From Sphingomonas leidyi (GTDB lineage: Bacteria > Pseudomonadota > Alphaproteobacteria > Sphingomonadales > Sphingomonadaceae): DNA of 64,000 bases. This document shows, piece by piece, positions 48,494 to 58,065 of the stretch. Made by a program: the position numbers and the translations under genes. The notes under the pieces were generated by a model. That model saw only the letters and a list, made by a program, of their open reading frames with translations. It made no database searches and was not told the origin of the DNA. Numbering within the stretch: position 1 is the first letter of the stretch; the number at the start of each line of letters is the position of its first letter. The DNA is taken from the NCBI RefSeq assembly GCF_011761945.1, contig NZ_JAASQV010000001.1, positions 1,116,001 through 1,180,000 of the forward strand, in the 5' to 3' direction.

Positions 48494-49177
48494 ATGTCAC
48501 AAATTCACCTACATGTAGCGGAGCCCGCTTCGCGCCCCTCATTGCTGTCGTTCAAACACAAGCTTAGCATTCCCAAAGGCGGTCGTTCGGTCGATCGTTG
48601 CGTTGATACTATGGGGAAAGCGATGCGGGATCTGCGAAGCCCCTATGCCTACAACGACTTCGAAATCGTCCAGGAATGTGAAGAGAGTAACCGTCATGGT
48701 GCGCGGTCGAGCTACTATATCGGTGGCGAAGAGTTCGTCTGGTCGAACCCCGAAAGCTGCTATCTGCGCGCCACCGACATGGACGACTGGGGCGAGGCAA
48801 CCTACTCCGGGGGCGAGGTTCCCTATTCGATCGAGCATCCGACCCATACCCGCTTCCGCTGCCTCTATTGCAGTGAGCGAATGGCGCCAATCTTCACCTT
48901 TCACGAGGAGGGGTATGAAGAAGCCCTCGACCGCTTCTTCAGCACGCGCGTCATGCCGGAGAAGGATGGCTACGAGCGTACTGGTTACAATTGCTACGAA
49001 TGCGGTTGGTGGCTGATAGACATCGCGTACACTGCCCCGTCAGATGACGATCTTGCTTGGGCGCTCAATGAATCGATCTTATGTTCAGGGGGTTCTGCGC
49101 CACTTCGATGTGAGCGCACCCGACGCGGCGCTCGAGGACCTCGTCTACTGGCTGAAACGGCACAATCAGAGCATTAG
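48494..49177 (+). CDS. Zinc-ribbon N-terminal part of a split Mrr-type nuclease
   Basis: A 227-residue frame. Residues 1-195 look real: SKxK-like basic start, SWxN patches, CLYC near 123 and CYEC near 168 form a probable zinc ribbon, up to DDDLAWALNESI. The last 35 residues (RCERTRRGARGPRLL and so on) are compositionally out of frame. The frame at 49068 continues the protein naturally (VLRHFDVSAPDAALEDLVYW), so the two are probably one gene broken near the G5 run at 49087-49091. Lower GC than neighbours and next to the tRNA scar. Confidence 0.6.
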   Translation: MSQIHLHVAEPASRPSLLSFKHKLSIPKGGRSVDRCVDTMGKAMRDLRSPYAYNDFEIVQECEESNRHGARSSYYIGGEEFVWSNPESCYLRATDMDDWGEATYSGGEVPYSIEHPTHTRFRCLYCSERMAPIFTFHEEGYEEALDRFFSTRVMPEKDGYERTGYNCYECGWWLIDIAYTAPSDDDLAWALNESILCSGGSAPLRCERTRRGARGPRLLAETAQSEH

Positions 49178-49676
49178 CGAAGTCGACCCGTTCCGCTTCG
49201 AAGACTTGATCGCTCAGTTTCTGAAAGAGCGGTTTGGGCCGACCCAGGTGCGAAAGGTCGGTGGACGGAAGGATATGGGTATCGACATGCTCGTAGCCCA
49301 AGCCGGCGATGACCCGCTTTTCGTACAAGTAAAGCGCCGCAGCAAACTGAATCGCTGCGAGTCGGTAGCCACTGTGCGGACCATGAACGGGGTGCTGCTG
49401 CGCGAGCGCTCGCCGTATGGGATGGTCATCACGACCTCCAAGTCCTTCTCACCCGATGCGATCCGCGAAGCCTACGCGGTCCGGAAGAACTATGTCGACG
49501 GTCCGTTTTCACGTCACAACATCGAGTTGGTCGATCTGCCCGGGGTTCTAGCAATGCTCGGTGAATCGGAACTCGACCGAGCCGCCTATCGCAATCACGA
49601 GTCCTACGTTGATTTCGAGAACTGGCGAAAAACGATGAGCTTGACGCTCCATCCACGGTTCCGCCGCCTTCGCTAA
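49068..49676 (+). CDS. Mrr-type restriction endonuclease domain (C-terminal part of split gene)
   Basis: A 202-residue frame with the PD-(D/E)xK nuclease core of Mrr proteins: FRFEDLIAQFLKERFG supplies the helix glutamate, GGRKDMGIDMLVAQAGDD the catalytic aspartate, and FVQVKRR the QxK strand. Mrr enzymes cut modified or foreign DNA. It overlaps the zinc-ribbon frame by about 110 bases; together they would give a roughly 394-residue protein. Whether expression survives depends on whether the frameshift is real. Confidence 0.78.
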   Translation: MNRSYVQGVLRHFDVSAPDAALEDLVYWLKRHNQSISEVDPFRFEDLIAQFLKERFGPTQVRKVGGRKDMGIDMLVAQAGDDPLFVQVKRRSKLNRCESVATVRTMNGVLLRERSPYGMVITTSKSFSPDAIREAYAVRKNYVDGPFSRHNIELVDLPGVLAMLGESELDRAAYRNHESYVDFENWRKTMSLTLHPRFRRLR

Positions 49677-50149
49677 CCCTTTCGCGCTGTGCTGCAAGGC
49701 AGGAGAGGCCAGCTTAAGCGCTACTGCTGCGAGAACAGGACCCATGTACCCCGTGTCTCGCCATCAGCGAAGCGGACAGTGAGTCTACTTCTCACGCTCG
49801 GTCACTCGAGAACTGTCCGTCCGGAAAGGCTCTAATTACGGTCATTTGGTTGCCTTGCGCCGTTCTCAAGGACCGCTATTCGTCCGAGTTGGCACCGGTG
49901 ATACGAAGCTGAACGTTCTGAGCCCATTTAATCACTGAACAGAACTGGCGCTTATGCTCGACGAGCATTGTCACTTCTCCGCAGCGTAGAAATCCGAGCT
50001 GATTAGCGCGGGTCTTCCAAGTGCCGCATTTCGAGAGGCTGGCTATCATTCTGAGCGGCTGCCGCCTCTCGCTTCGCCCGACTAGATCCCCATCCACTAT
50101 CGGACGCCGCCCACCGCGACGCCCTGCGGATCGATGAGGAGTTACAAAA
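49677..50149. other. Low-gene-density accessory segment
   Basis: A 473-base gap after the nuclease gene. It has one possible short minus-strand ORF (listed separately) and otherwise no supportable gene. The SDR ribosome site (gatgagga) lies at the right edge. Confidence 0.5.
49876..50049 (-). CDS. Possible small protein
   Basis: A 57-residue frame starting ATG 50049 (MIASLSKCGTWKTRANQL) and ending LRITGANSDE. The amino-acid composition looks more protein-like than the extended frame upstream. No family, no clear ribosome site. May be a decayed gene. Confidence 0.3.
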   Translation of the reverse strand: MIASLSKCGTWKTRANQLGFLRCGEVTMLVEHKRQFCSVIKWAQNVQLRITGANSDE

Positions 50150-50947
50150 ATGGCAAGCACCATGGGAACCGCCGTCGTCACCGGTGCGTCGACAGGAATT
50201 GGCGCGATCTATGCGGATCGGCTCGCTGCCCAGGGCTATGACCTCGTCCTGGTCGCCCGTAATGCCGACAGGCTGGAGCAAGTGGCCAAGCATATCCGCA
50301 GCGGGACCGATCAGCAGGTCGACGTTTTTCCCGCGGATCTCACGGACGCGGCAGACCTTGCCAGTGTCGAGGACTTTCTGAGGAACACGCCGGATATCAC
50401 GTTGCTCGTGAACAATGCCGGTCTGGGCGGCGCGCTTAAATTGGTCGATTCGGATGTCGAGCAGATGACGTCGATGATCTCGCTCAACGTCACCGCGCTG
50501 ACACGGCTGGCCTATGCGATCGTGCCCCAATTCATCGCGCGCCGCTCGGGAACGATCATCAATATCGCATCCGTCATCGCCATCAGTCCCGAGACGCTCA
50601 ATGGAGTCTATGGCGGCACCAAGGCGTTCGTCGTCGCCTTCAGCCAGAACCTCCGGCACGAGCTGGAGGGCTCAGGGGTCCATGTGCAGGTCGTTCTGCC
50701 GGGGGCGACCGCGACCGATTTCTGGGCCATCGCCGGCCACCCCGTGGAGCTGCTGCCGAGCGCCATGGTCATGAGCGGCGAGGACATGGTCGACGCGGCA
50801 ATGGTCGGGCTCGGCCGTGGCGAGTTCATCACCATCCCGTCGCTTGAAGACGCGAATCTCTTCGACACCTACGAGACGGCGCGCCGGGCGATGGCCGGAC
50901 AGCTCTCCAGTTCCACCCCGGCAACCCGCTACCGGGCCGGAGCCTGA
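50150..50947 (+). CDS. Short-chain dehydrogenase/reductase
   Basis: A 265-residue NAD(P)-dependent oxidoreductase: cofactor loop TGASTGIGAIYADRLA, NNAG at about 88, catalytic Ser in IINIASVIAIS and Tyr/Lys in YGGTKAF. GTDQQVDVF precedes a DLTDAADL acid pair; SDR substrates cannot be read from sequence. ATG 50150 follows gatgagga. First gene of the detoxification block; catalase follows after 168 bases. Confidence 0.93.
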   Translation: MASTMGTAVVTGASTGIGAIYADRLAAQGYDLVLVARNADRLEQVAKHIRSGTDQQVDVFPADLTDAADLASVEDFLRNTPDITLLVNNAGLGGALKLVDSDVEQMTSMISLNVTALTRLAYAIVPQFIARRSGTIINIASVIAISPETLNGVYGGTKAFVVAFSQNLRHELEGSGVHVQVVLPGATATDFWAIAGHPVELLPSAMVMSGEDMVDAAMVGLGRGEFITIPSLEDANLFDTYETARRAMAGQLSSSTPATRYRAGA

Positions 50948-51115
50948 GAACCCCTCTCATACAATGGGAGATCGAGACGGCGGCGGCTTCATCAACGGAT
51001 CAGGCCGCGAAGCGTCGCGTGCTCGAAACCCGGGTCGGCGGCTCGCCGCCCGCCAAATGGCCAGGCACGCCGCTCTTCTCCCGATGTCCAACAATCAAAG
51101 CAAGGGAATGCGACC

Positions 51116-52603
51116 ATGAATTCGGGGAACGACAAAGATAATCGCAAAATGGCCATGTCTCATGCCCATGGAGCGCCCACGGCCGACAATCTCAACATCA
51201 TGACTGCCGGTCCGCGCGGCCCCGCATTGCTGCAGGACATCTGGCTGATCGAGAAACTGGCCCATTTCGACCGCGAAGTCATTCCGGAGCGCCGCATGCA
51301 CGCCAAGGGCTGGGGTGCCTATGGCAAATTCACGGTGACGCATGACATCACCCGTTTCACCAAGGCGAATCTGTTTTCGAAGGTAGGCCAGGAAACGCCG
51401 CTCTTCGTGCGGTTCTCGACGGTCGCCGGCGAGCGCGGCGCGGCGGACGCCGAGCGCGACATCCGCGGCTTCGCGATCAAGTTCTACACCGAGGAGGGAA
51501 ACTGGGATCTGGTCGGGAACAACACGCCGGTCTTCTTCTTCCGCGATCCGCTGCGCTTCCCCGACCTCAATCACGCGGTCAAGCGCGACCCGCGCACGGG
51601 CCTGCGGTCTGCCGATAACAACTGGGACTTCTGGTCGCTGCTTCCCGAGGCCCTGCATCAGGTGACGATCGTCATGTCGGACCGCGGCATGCCGCGCACG
51701 TTCCGGCACATGCACGGCTTTGGCAGCCACACTTTCTCGATGATCAACGCCGCCAATGAGCGCGTCTGGGTGAAGTTCCACTTCCGCACGCAGCAGGGCA
51801 TCGAGAATCTCACCGACGGAGAAGCTGCGGCGCTGGTCGCGGGCGATCGCGAGACCAGTGGTCGCGATCTGCTCGACGCGATCGACGGGGGCGACTTCCC
51901 GCGCTGGACGCTGTTCATCCAGGTGATGACCGATGCACAGGCGAAGGCGCACAAGCACAATCCGTTCGATCTGACCAAGGTCTGGCCGAAGGGGGAATAT
52001 CCCCTGATCGAAGTCGGCGTGATGGAGCTCAACCGCTATCCGGACAATTACTTCGCCGAAGTCGAACAGGCGGCCTTCTCGCCATCCAACGTGGTGCCGG
52101 GGATCAGTTTCTCGCCTGACAAGATGCTGCAGGCCCGCCTGTTCTCCTATCCCGACGCGCAGCGATACCGTCTCGGCGTCAATCACCACCATATCCCGGT
52201 GAACGCGCCGCGGTGCCCTTATCATAGTTATCATCGCGATGGCGCGATGCGCACGGACGGCAATCTTGGCGCGACGCCCAGCTACTGGCCGAACAGCAAG
52301 GGCGAATGGATCGACCATGAGCCTGCCTTGCGGGAGCCGGCGCTCCCCCTCGAAGGAGAGGCCGCCCACTACGATCACCGGATTGACGACGATCATTACG
52401 AGCAGCCGGGCAACCTCTTCCGATTGATGACCGCGGACGAGAAGCAGCGCCTCTTCGAGAACACGGCCCGCTCACTCGGCGACGCACGATCCGAGGTGAA
52501 GCAACGCCATATCGAGAACTGCCGCAAAGCCGATCCCGACTATGGTGCTGGCGTCGCGGAGGCCGTTGCCCGGCTCTCCTCCGGCGGCACCAAATCGGCC
52601 TAG
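51116..52603 (+). CDS. Heme catalase (monofunctional)
   Basis: A 495-residue catalase decomposing H2O2. Catalytic His in [14 protein letters not shown], Asn in [19 protein letters not shown] and the proximal heme Tyr region [20 protein letters not shown] are present; length fits small-subunit catalases. ATG 51116. Belongs to a run of plus-strand stress genes. Regulation not visible. Confidence 0.97.
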   Translation: MNSGNDKDNRKMAMSHAHGAPTADNLNIMTAGPRGPALLQDIWLIEKLAHFDREVIPERRMHAKGWGAYGKFTVTHDITRFTKANLFSKVGQETPLFVRFSTVAGERGAADAERDIRGFAIKFYTEEGNWDLVGNNTPVFFFRDPLRFPDLNHAVKRDPRTGLRSADNNWDFWSLLPEALHQVTIVMSDRGMPRTFRHMHGFGSHTFSMINAANERVWVKFHFRTQQGIENLTDGEAAALVAGDRETSGRDLLDAIDGGDFPRWTLFIQVMTDAQAKAHKHNPFDLTKVWPKGEYPLIEVGVMELNRYPDNYFAEVEQAAFSPSNVVPGISFSPDKMLQARLFSYPDAQRYRLGVNHHHIPVNAPRCPYHSYHRDGAMRTDGNLGATPSYWPNSKGEWIDHEPALREPALPLEGEAAHYDHRIDDDHYEQPGNLFRLMTADEKQRLFENTARSLGDARSEVKQRHIENCRKADPDYGAGVAEAVARLSSGGTKSA

Positions 52604-52615
52604 TCGCAATGTCGT

Positions 52616-52680
52616 GGCGACGCCGGTCCTTCCCAAAGCGCGCCGTGCAGAGCGGCGTAGGGGGGGCGACCGGCGTCGCC
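52616..52680 (+). terminator. Long inverted repeat after the catalase gene
   Basis: Perfect 13-bp arms ggcgacgccggtc (52616-52628) and gaccggcgtcgcc (52668-52680) with a 39-base inner part are followed by ttcttctctctcc. It starts 13 bases after the catalase stop. Could be a terminator or RNA-stability element. Confidence 0.5.
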
Positions 52681-52770
52681 TTCTTCTCTCTCCGAATTTC
52701 GGGCCAGCCGCGAGATGAAGCCCGGCACGCCCTCGCATTCCCCCACTCAGCATCATCGGGAGTAAGGATC

Positions 52771-53838
52771 ATGCACGCGTATCAGGTTGTTGAATTCGGC
52801 ACGCCAATTGTCCGCAATGACGTGATCGACCCGACTCCAACGGGGACCGAAGTCGTGGTTGACGTGGTCGCTTGCGGGCTGTGTCACTCCGACGCTCATT
52901 TCCATGAGGGGCATCTCGGTCTCGGCGGCGACGCCCGGCTCCCGGTGGATATGATCGGAATCCGCCTGCCGACTTCGCTGGGTCATGAGATCTTCGGCCG
53001 GATTGCGAGCTTTGGTCCCGATGCGGGCCTTTCCGAAGAGGATGTCGGTCGACCGGTCGTGGTCTATCCCTGGATCGGCTGCGGCACCTGCGAAGCCTGT
53101 CTGGCGGAGCGCGACAATGAATGCCCGAACCCGCGCTCGATCGGCCTGCAGGTGTCCGGGGGGCATGCGGAAAAGGTGGTCGTCCGCGAGCCCAAATATC
53201 TGGTGCCCGCCGATGGCCTGGATGAGGATTACGCGGGCATCTTCGCCTGCTGCGGCCTTACGGCCTACGCCGCTCTCGCCAAGCTGCCGCGTCGTGACGG
53301 CTGGATCGGTATCATCGGTGCAGGCGGCGTCGGAACCATGGCGCTTTCCATCGAGAAAGGCCTGGAGAACACCAAGGTCGCGGTGTTCGACATCAACCCC
53401 GCGAAGCTCATCGCCGCTGCCAACGATTTCGGCGCGGACAGAACGGTGAACAGCAAGGAAGAAGGCGCCGCCGATGCCATCAAGCAGGAGACGGGCGGCT
53501 TTATTGGCGTGCTGGACTTCGTCGGCTCCCAGCAAACGGCTGACTTGGGTATCTCGCTGCTCCGTAACGGCGGCACCTATGTCGGCGTCGGGCTGTTCGG
53601 TGGCGAGGTTCGTTTGCCCCTCGCCGTCCTCGCGTCCCGCCAGCTCAACCTGCAGGGGTCCTATTGCGGCTCGCCGGCGGAGTTGAGGGCGCTTGTCGAG
53701 CACGCCAAGGCAGGCCGGATCAAGCCGATCCCCACGCGGGTCGCGCCTATCGACACGATCAATCAGGGTCTGGCGGAGCTGCGCGGCGGCAAGATCGAAG
53801 GACGCCTGGTCCATCGTCACGCGGGCCCGCATTCGTAG
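52771..53838 (+). CDS. Zinc-dependent alcohol dehydrogenase (MDR family)
   Basis: A 355-residue medium-chain dehydrogenase. Catalytic zinc site CGLCHSD and LGHEI, structural zinc CGTCEACLAERDNEC, NAD-binding GAGGVGTMAL. Oxidises alcohols or reduces aldehydes with NAD(H). ATG 52771 after gggagtaagg; the 54-codon upstream extension of the frame is in the catalase terminator region and rejected. Confidence 0.95.
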   Translation: MHAYQVVEFGTPIVRNDVIDPTPTGTEVVVDVVACGLCHSDAHFHEGHLGLGGDARLPVDMIGIRLPTSLGHEIFGRIASFGPDAGLSEEDVGRPVVVYPWIGCGTCEACLAERDNECPNPRSIGLQVSGGHAEKVVVREPKYLVPADGLDEDYAGIFACCGLTAYAALAKLPRRDGWIGIIGAGGVGTMALSIEKGLENTKVAVFDINPAKLIAAANDFGADRTVNSKEEGAADAIKQETGGFIGVLDFVGSQQTADLGISLLRNGGTYVGVGLFGGEVRLPLAVLASRQLNLQGSYCGSPAELRALVEHAKAGRIKPIPTRVAPIDTINQGLAELRGGKIEGRLVHRHAGPHS

Positions 53839-53846
53839 ACCATAGC

Positions 53847-53877
53847 GGGTGCGTCCGCTTCAGAGGCGGGCGCGCCC
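53847..53877 (+). terminator. GC-rich hairpin after alcohol dehydrogenase
   Basis: Arms gggtgcgtccgc (53847-53858) and gcgggcgcgccc (53866-53877) pair over 12 positions allowing two G-U pairs, with a seven-base loop, then ttctcg. Lies eight bases after the dehydrogenase stop. Terminator-like; strength unclear. Confidence 0.4.
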
Positions 53878-53900
53878 TTCTCGAGACCAAAGGACTAGCC

Positions 53901-55016
53901 ATGGCAGCCAAACGGCCCACTTGGCGCTTCATCGGCATTTGCCTGCTCGGAGCAGCCAGTGCCGTCGCCTGGTGCTTCAGCGACATTCCCGTCGGCAATC
54001 CGGCCGACGGGGCGACCCCAAGCTCGGTCCAACCGGCCAATGCGGCGGCGTTATCAGTGTCACCGATCAATGCGCTGATCGCCGGCGATCAATGGCTGGG
54101 CGGTCGCGCTCCAGTCCCGCAGTCGCTTCGCGGAAAGGTGATCCTCGTCAATTTCTGGACCTATTCGTGCATCAATTCGCTCCGGCCACTGCCGTATCTT
54201 CGCGACTGGGCACGCAAGTACAAAGATGACGGCCTGGTCGTGATCGGCGTGCACACGCCCGAATTCGGCTTCGAAAAGGACGTTGCGAAAGTACGGCGCG
54301 CCGTGGCCGAACTCGGCATCTCCTATCCGGTCAAGCTCGACAGCGCCTACGCGACATGGACGAGGTTCGGCAATGATGGCTGGCCCGGTTTCTACATTAT
54401 CGACGCGCGGCGACGCATCCGCGATCATCACATCGGCGAGGGCGGCTATGAAGCTTCCGAGCGGCTGATCCAGCAATTGTTGTCGGAAAGGAATGGAGCG
54501 CCCGTCAAGGCCGGGCTTACCGGCGACCTCGGTACCGGGATCGAAGCGTCGCCCGATTGGGCAAGCCTAGGCTCGCCCGAAACCTATATCGGCTATCGGC
54601 AGGCGCACCGTCTCGCCGCCCCGCAGCGCATCGAGGCCGATGGCTCGAAGCACTATGAACCGTCGGCGGCGATCGCATCAAATGAATGGAATTTCATCGG
54701 AAACTGGACGGTAGGGGCGGAGTCCGCTCGCACGGATGCACCATCGGCGGGCATCCGATACCGCTTCCGGGCGCGGGACCTTCACATGGTGCTGGGCGCG
54801 CGCGCCGACGGCAAGCCGGTCCGTTTCCGGGTCACGCTCGACGGCCGACCGCCCGCGGCCGATCACGGCGTTGATGTCGACGCCGAGGGCTTCGGCAGAG
54901 TGACGGAAGACCGGCTCTACCAGCTCGTGCGTCAATCCGCCTCCGTGAGAGATGCAACCTTCGAGATACGATTCCTCGACGCGGGCGCGCGCGCCTACAC
55001 GTTCACCTTTGGCTAG
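53901..55016 (+). CDS. Thioredoxin-fold (TlpA/DipZ-like) exported protein with CxxS site
   Basis: A 371-residue protein: one helix or signal (FIGICLLGAASAVAWCF), thioredoxin domain about 55-195 (VILVNFWTYSCINSLRPLPY, GVHTPEFGFEKDVAKVRRAV), and a C-terminal DipZ-type domain about 225-371 (PETYIGYRQAHR, TVGAESA). The family active site is CINC; here it reads CINS, so only the nucleophilic cysteine remains. It could still form mixed disulfides or reduce peroxide. ATG 53901. Sits between the alcohol dehydrogenase and a hypothetical gene. Confidence 0.85.
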   Translation: MAAKRPTWRFIGICLLGAASAVAWCFSDIPVGNPADGATPSSVQPANAAALSVSPINALIAGDQWLGGRAPVPQSLRGKVILVNFWTYSCINSLRPLPYLRDWARKYKDDGLVVIGVHTPEFGFEKDVAKVRRAVAELGISYPVKLDSAYATWTRFGNDGWPGFYIIDARRRIRDHHIGEGGYEASERLIQQLLSERNGAPVKAGLTGDLGTGIEASPDWASLGSPETYIGYRQAHRLAAPQRIEADGSKHYEPSAAIASNEWNFIGNWTVGAESARTDAPSAGIRYRFRARDLHMVLGARADGKPVRFRVTLDGRPPAADHGVDVDAEGFGRVTEDRLYQLVRQSASVRDATFEIRFLDAGARAYTFTFG

Positions 55017-55345
55017 GGCCCTTCGGCCGCGAAGGTCGGAAAAGATGCGCAATACCAAAAAGGTTGGGCGCCCAAGGCCAATGATCTTGGACCGAGCAGC
55101 CCGCGATTTCTAGATATCGTTCAGCGGCGCAGATCCCACCACCCCGGGGGAAGCCGTCGCTCCGGTCCGCGCCCCCAGCGCTTCCCCCCGCCTCTGGAGG
55201 CGCGGACCGCCCCAAAATGAGCGCCGGCGGAACGCTCGTGCAGGATTGGTGATGAACTGCCTGGGCCCCTTGCCCTGACCGTACCGCCTCATCCTGGGCG
55301 CGTGCCGGCGCACCGAGCCGACGAACCATGAGAGGAGTTTGCCAA
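55017..55345. other. Intergenic region, nothing seen
   Basis: A 329-base gap with no ORF, hairpin or repeat that I can support. A promoter for the downstream gene and LysR may be here. Confidence 0.5.
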
Positions 55346-56062
55346 ATGTCGCTTCTGGACGACGTGATCGACGCGCATGGCGGCCTTGGCCGGCGCAAGG
55401 CATTTGAACGGGTCGAGGCTGGTGCTGTTACCACCGGAGGCCTGTTTCCCCTCAAGGGGTTTCCCACCGACACCACGCGCAGGTGGATGACGGTCTGGCT
55501 TCACGAACAGCGCGCGTCGGTGACGCCATTTGGCGCTCCCGATCAACGGACTGCCTTCACGGCCGATCGCGTGGCGGTCGAGAAGCTCGACGGCGCGATC
55601 GTCGCCGAAGATCGTGACCTCCCATATCTTTTCGCCGGACATGGGCTCAACACGCAGTGGGGGCCGCTTCAGCGTGCCTATTTCAACGGCTATGCGATGT
55701 GGCTCTATCTCAACTCGCCCTTTGCGCTGGCAGCGAAAGGCGTCGAGGTTCAGGAGATCGATCCGTGGATCGAGGGCGATGAGGAATGGCGCGTGTTGCG
55801 GGCCTTTTTCCCGGGTACCATCGTCACCCACAGTCGGCAGCAGGAATTCTATTTCGACCGTGCGCTCAATCTGCGGCGTCACGATTATCGCGTGGATATC
55901 GCTGGCGGCTTGCCGTCTGCGCAGATGATCGGCGATTATGTCGAAGTCCAAGGGCTGCGCGTTCCGACCAAGCGACGCGCCTATGTTCGCGGACCCGACG
56001 GCCAGCCGGTGACCGATCTGCTGATGGTCGCGATCGATCTCGATGACGTGAGATATTTCTAG
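55346..56062 (+). CDS. Conserved hypothetical protein
   Basis: A 238-residue protein (MSLLDDVIDAHGGLGRRKAF) rich in beta-strand patterns, with no signal peptide and no catalytic motif. The segment RRHDYRVDIAGGLPSAQMIG to GLRVPTKRRAYVRG looks like a lipoprotein-sorting or outer-membrane-like sandwich, without certainty. Strong ribosome site gagaggag (55330-55337). Co-directional with LysR 68 bases later; probably in its regulon. Confidence 0.6.
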   Translation: MSLLDDVIDAHGGLGRRKAFERVEAGAVTTGGLFPLKGFPTDTTRRWMTVWLHEQRASVTPFGAPDQRTAFTADRVAVEKLDGAIVAEDRDLPYLFAGHGLNTQWGPLQRAYFNGYAMWLYLNSPFALAAKGVEVQEIDPWIEGDEEWRVLRAFFPGTIVTHSRQQEFYFDRALNLRRHDYRVDIAGGLPSAQMIGDYVEVQGLRVPTKRRAYVRGPDGQPVTDLLMVAIDLDDVRYF

Positions 56063-56130
56063 GAAGCCGGCCGCTCTTCCCGCCGCTGCGGTACGGTGCC
56101 CGCCGGCCGACGAAATCAACTGGAGGTAGC

Positions 56131-57054
56131 ATGGATCGCCTTGATGCGATGGAAGTCTTCCTGGCCGTCGTCGACGCCGGCAGCCTTTCAGCGGGAAGCC
56201 GCAAGCTGGGTGCGCCGCTTCCCAGCGTCAGCCGAAAGGTCGCGGAGCTCGAGCGCTTCTTGGGCACTCGTCTGCTCATTCGGACCAGCAGGAATGTGCA
56301 GCTGACCCCTGCGGGCCGCGACTATGTCGATGCGGCCCGGCAGATCGTCGTACAGCTCAACGAGGCCGAGCGTCGGGCGTCCGGCGAATATGAAGTACCG
56401 AGAGGCAGATTGACGGTAACAACCCCGCTGGCGTTCGGACAATTGTGCATGCTGCCGCTGGCGTTCGACTTTCTGGCCGAACATCCCGAAGTCGACATCA
56501 ATGTGCTCGCGGTGGATCGCGTGGTTCAACTTCTCGACGAGCAGGTGGATGTCGGCCTCCGGCTGGGAGAACTCGCCGACAGTTCGCTTTACGCGACCAA
56601 GGTGGGTAGCTTTCGTTTCCTGACCTGCGCCAGTCCCGCTTATCTGGAGCGAAAGGGATATCCGTCCACTCCAGATGATCTGCGCAACCACGACGCGGCG
56701 ATTTGCACCACCACTGAAGAGGCCGCCTGGACCTATGAACGAGACGGTCAGCCCATACAGCTGACGCCGATTAGCCGCTTCCGCGTCAATTCCAATCCAG
56801 GCGCGGTCGCGGCAGCGGTCGGAGGGATCGGGATCGCTCGCGTGCCGAGCTACATGGTCTTGAACGAGTTGCGGACGGGCGCGCTCGTGTCCATTCTCGA
56901 TGAGCATGACAGCCGGAGATACCCGGTGCATCTGGTCTATGCCCGCCAGGGTCTGCTTCCGGTGAAGCTGCGGGTCTTCCTGGACTGGATGGCGCCACGG
57001 TTGCGGGACATGCTGCAGGAGATCGAAGATCTCCTGCCTGCGCTAAGCGCCTGA
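56131..57054 (+). CDS. LysR-family transcriptional regulator
   Basis: A 307-residue regulator: winged-helix domain 1-60 (MEVFLAVVDAGSLSAGSRKL, SVSRKVAELERFLGTRL) and periplasmic-binding-like effector domain from about 90 (LTVTTPLAFGQLCMLPLA). Belongs to the AaeR/DmlR-like group that often controls oxidative or aromatic genes. Ribosome site tggaggtagc. Converges with an alpha/beta hydrolase; target may be the upstream run or the convergent hydrolases. Confidence 0.95.
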   Translation: MDRLDAMEVFLAVVDAGSLSAGSRKLGAPLPSVSRKVAELERFLGTRLLIRTSRNVQLTPAGRDYVDAARQIVVQLNEAERRASGEYEVPRGRLTVTTPLAFGQLCMLPLAFDFLAEHPEVDINVLAVDRVVQLLDEQVDVGLRLGELADSSLYATKVGSFRFLTCASPAYLERKGYPSTPDDLRNHDAAICTTTEEAAWTYERDGQPIQLTPISRFRVNSNPGAVAAAVGGIGIARVPSYMVLNELRTGALVSILDEHDSRRYPVHLVYARQGLLPVKLRVFLDWMAPRLRDMLQEIEDLLPALSA

Positions 57055-57057
57055 GCG

Positions 57058-58056
57058 TCAGGTCCCAGCGAGATCGACAATGGCTTGCGCAAACGCCGCC
57101 GGCGCCTCCTGCGGCAGGTTGTGGCCGATGCCCCCGGTGATCAAACGATGCTCGTATCGACCAGCGAACTTCTTCGCATAGGCGCTCGGTTCAGGATGTG
57201 GCGCGCCGTTGGCGTCGCCCTCCATGGTAATGGTCGGAACGGTAATGACCGGCGCGGCGGAGAGCTGGCGCTCGAGATCCGCATAGTGCGGCTCGCCGTC
57301 CGCCAGGCCCATTCGCCAGCGGTAGTTATGGATCACCACCTCGACCTGGTCCGGATTGTCGAGCGCCGCGGCCGACCGCTCGAACGTGGCATCGTCGAAC
57401 GCCCATTTGGGTGACCCGAGGCGCCAGATCAGCCGCGCGAAGTCGCGACGATATTTGGCATAGCCCGCGCGGCCGCGTTCGGTGGCGAAATAGAATTGAT
57501 ACCACCATTGCAGTTCGGCTTGGGGCGGCAGCGGCAGGCTTCCTGCGGCCTGGCTCCCGATCAGATAGCCGCTGACCGCGACGAGTCCGCGTACCCGGTC
57601 GGGCCATAGCGCCGCGATAATGTCGGCGCTGCGGGCACCCCAGTCGAAGCCGCCGATGACGGCGCTCGGAATACCGAGCGCATCCATCATCGAAACCGTG
57701 TCGGCCGCCAGTGCGGCAGGTTCACCATTGCGCTTCGTCGCCGCCGAGAGGAAGCGTGTTGCGCCATAGCCGCGAAGATACGGGACTATGACGCGATATC
57801 CCCTGGCGGCGAGGATCGGCCCGACTTCCGCGAAGCTATGGATGTCATAGGGCCAGCCATGCAACAGGACGACCGCCGGCCCGGTTGCCGGACCATATTC
57901 CGCATAGGCGATCTCGAGCAGATCGGTGCGAACCGTTTTCAGCGGCGACATGGCGAGTGGGGCTCCGTGGAGGGCAGCGCCCGGAACGAGGGGGGCCACG
58001 GCGGCGACCGCCGCGACCCCCATCAAGCGCCGCCGGGTGAAATCGGCGATGGGCAT
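57058..58056 (-). CDS. Tat-exported alpha/beta hydrolase (epoxide hydrolase-like)
   Basis: A 332-residue protein with a twin-arginine-like lead (FTRRRLMGVAAVAAVAPLVP). Oxyanion HGWPYD, nucleophile D in GGFDWGARSADI near residue 150 and the terminal His in GGIGHNLPQEAP give a D-D-H hydrolase of the epoxide hydrolase/dehalogenase group. Last of three minus-strand hydrolase genes; nine bases after the next upstream gene. Confidence 0.9.
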   Translation of the reverse strand: MPIADFTRRRLMGVAAVAAVAPLVPGAALHGAPLAMSPLKTVRTDLLEIAYAEYGPATGPAVVLLHGWPYDIHSFAEVGPILAARGYRVIVPYLRGYGATRFLSAATKRNGEPAALAADTVSMMDALGIPSAVIGGFDWGARSADIIAALWPDRVRGLVAVSGYLIGSQAAGSLPLPPQAELQWWYQFYFATERGRAGYAKYRRDFARLIWRLGSPKWAFDDATFERSAAALDNPDQVEVVIHNYRWRMGLADGEPHYADLERQLSAAPVITVPTITMEGDANGAPHPEPSAYAKKFAGRYEHRLITGGIGHNLPQEAPAAFAQAIVDLAGT

Positions 58057-58065
58057 GTCGGCGTC

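Noticed and set aside
50003..50659. Minus-strand frame over the SDR gene
   Set aside because: Antisense to a gene with full SDR motifs; no independent support.
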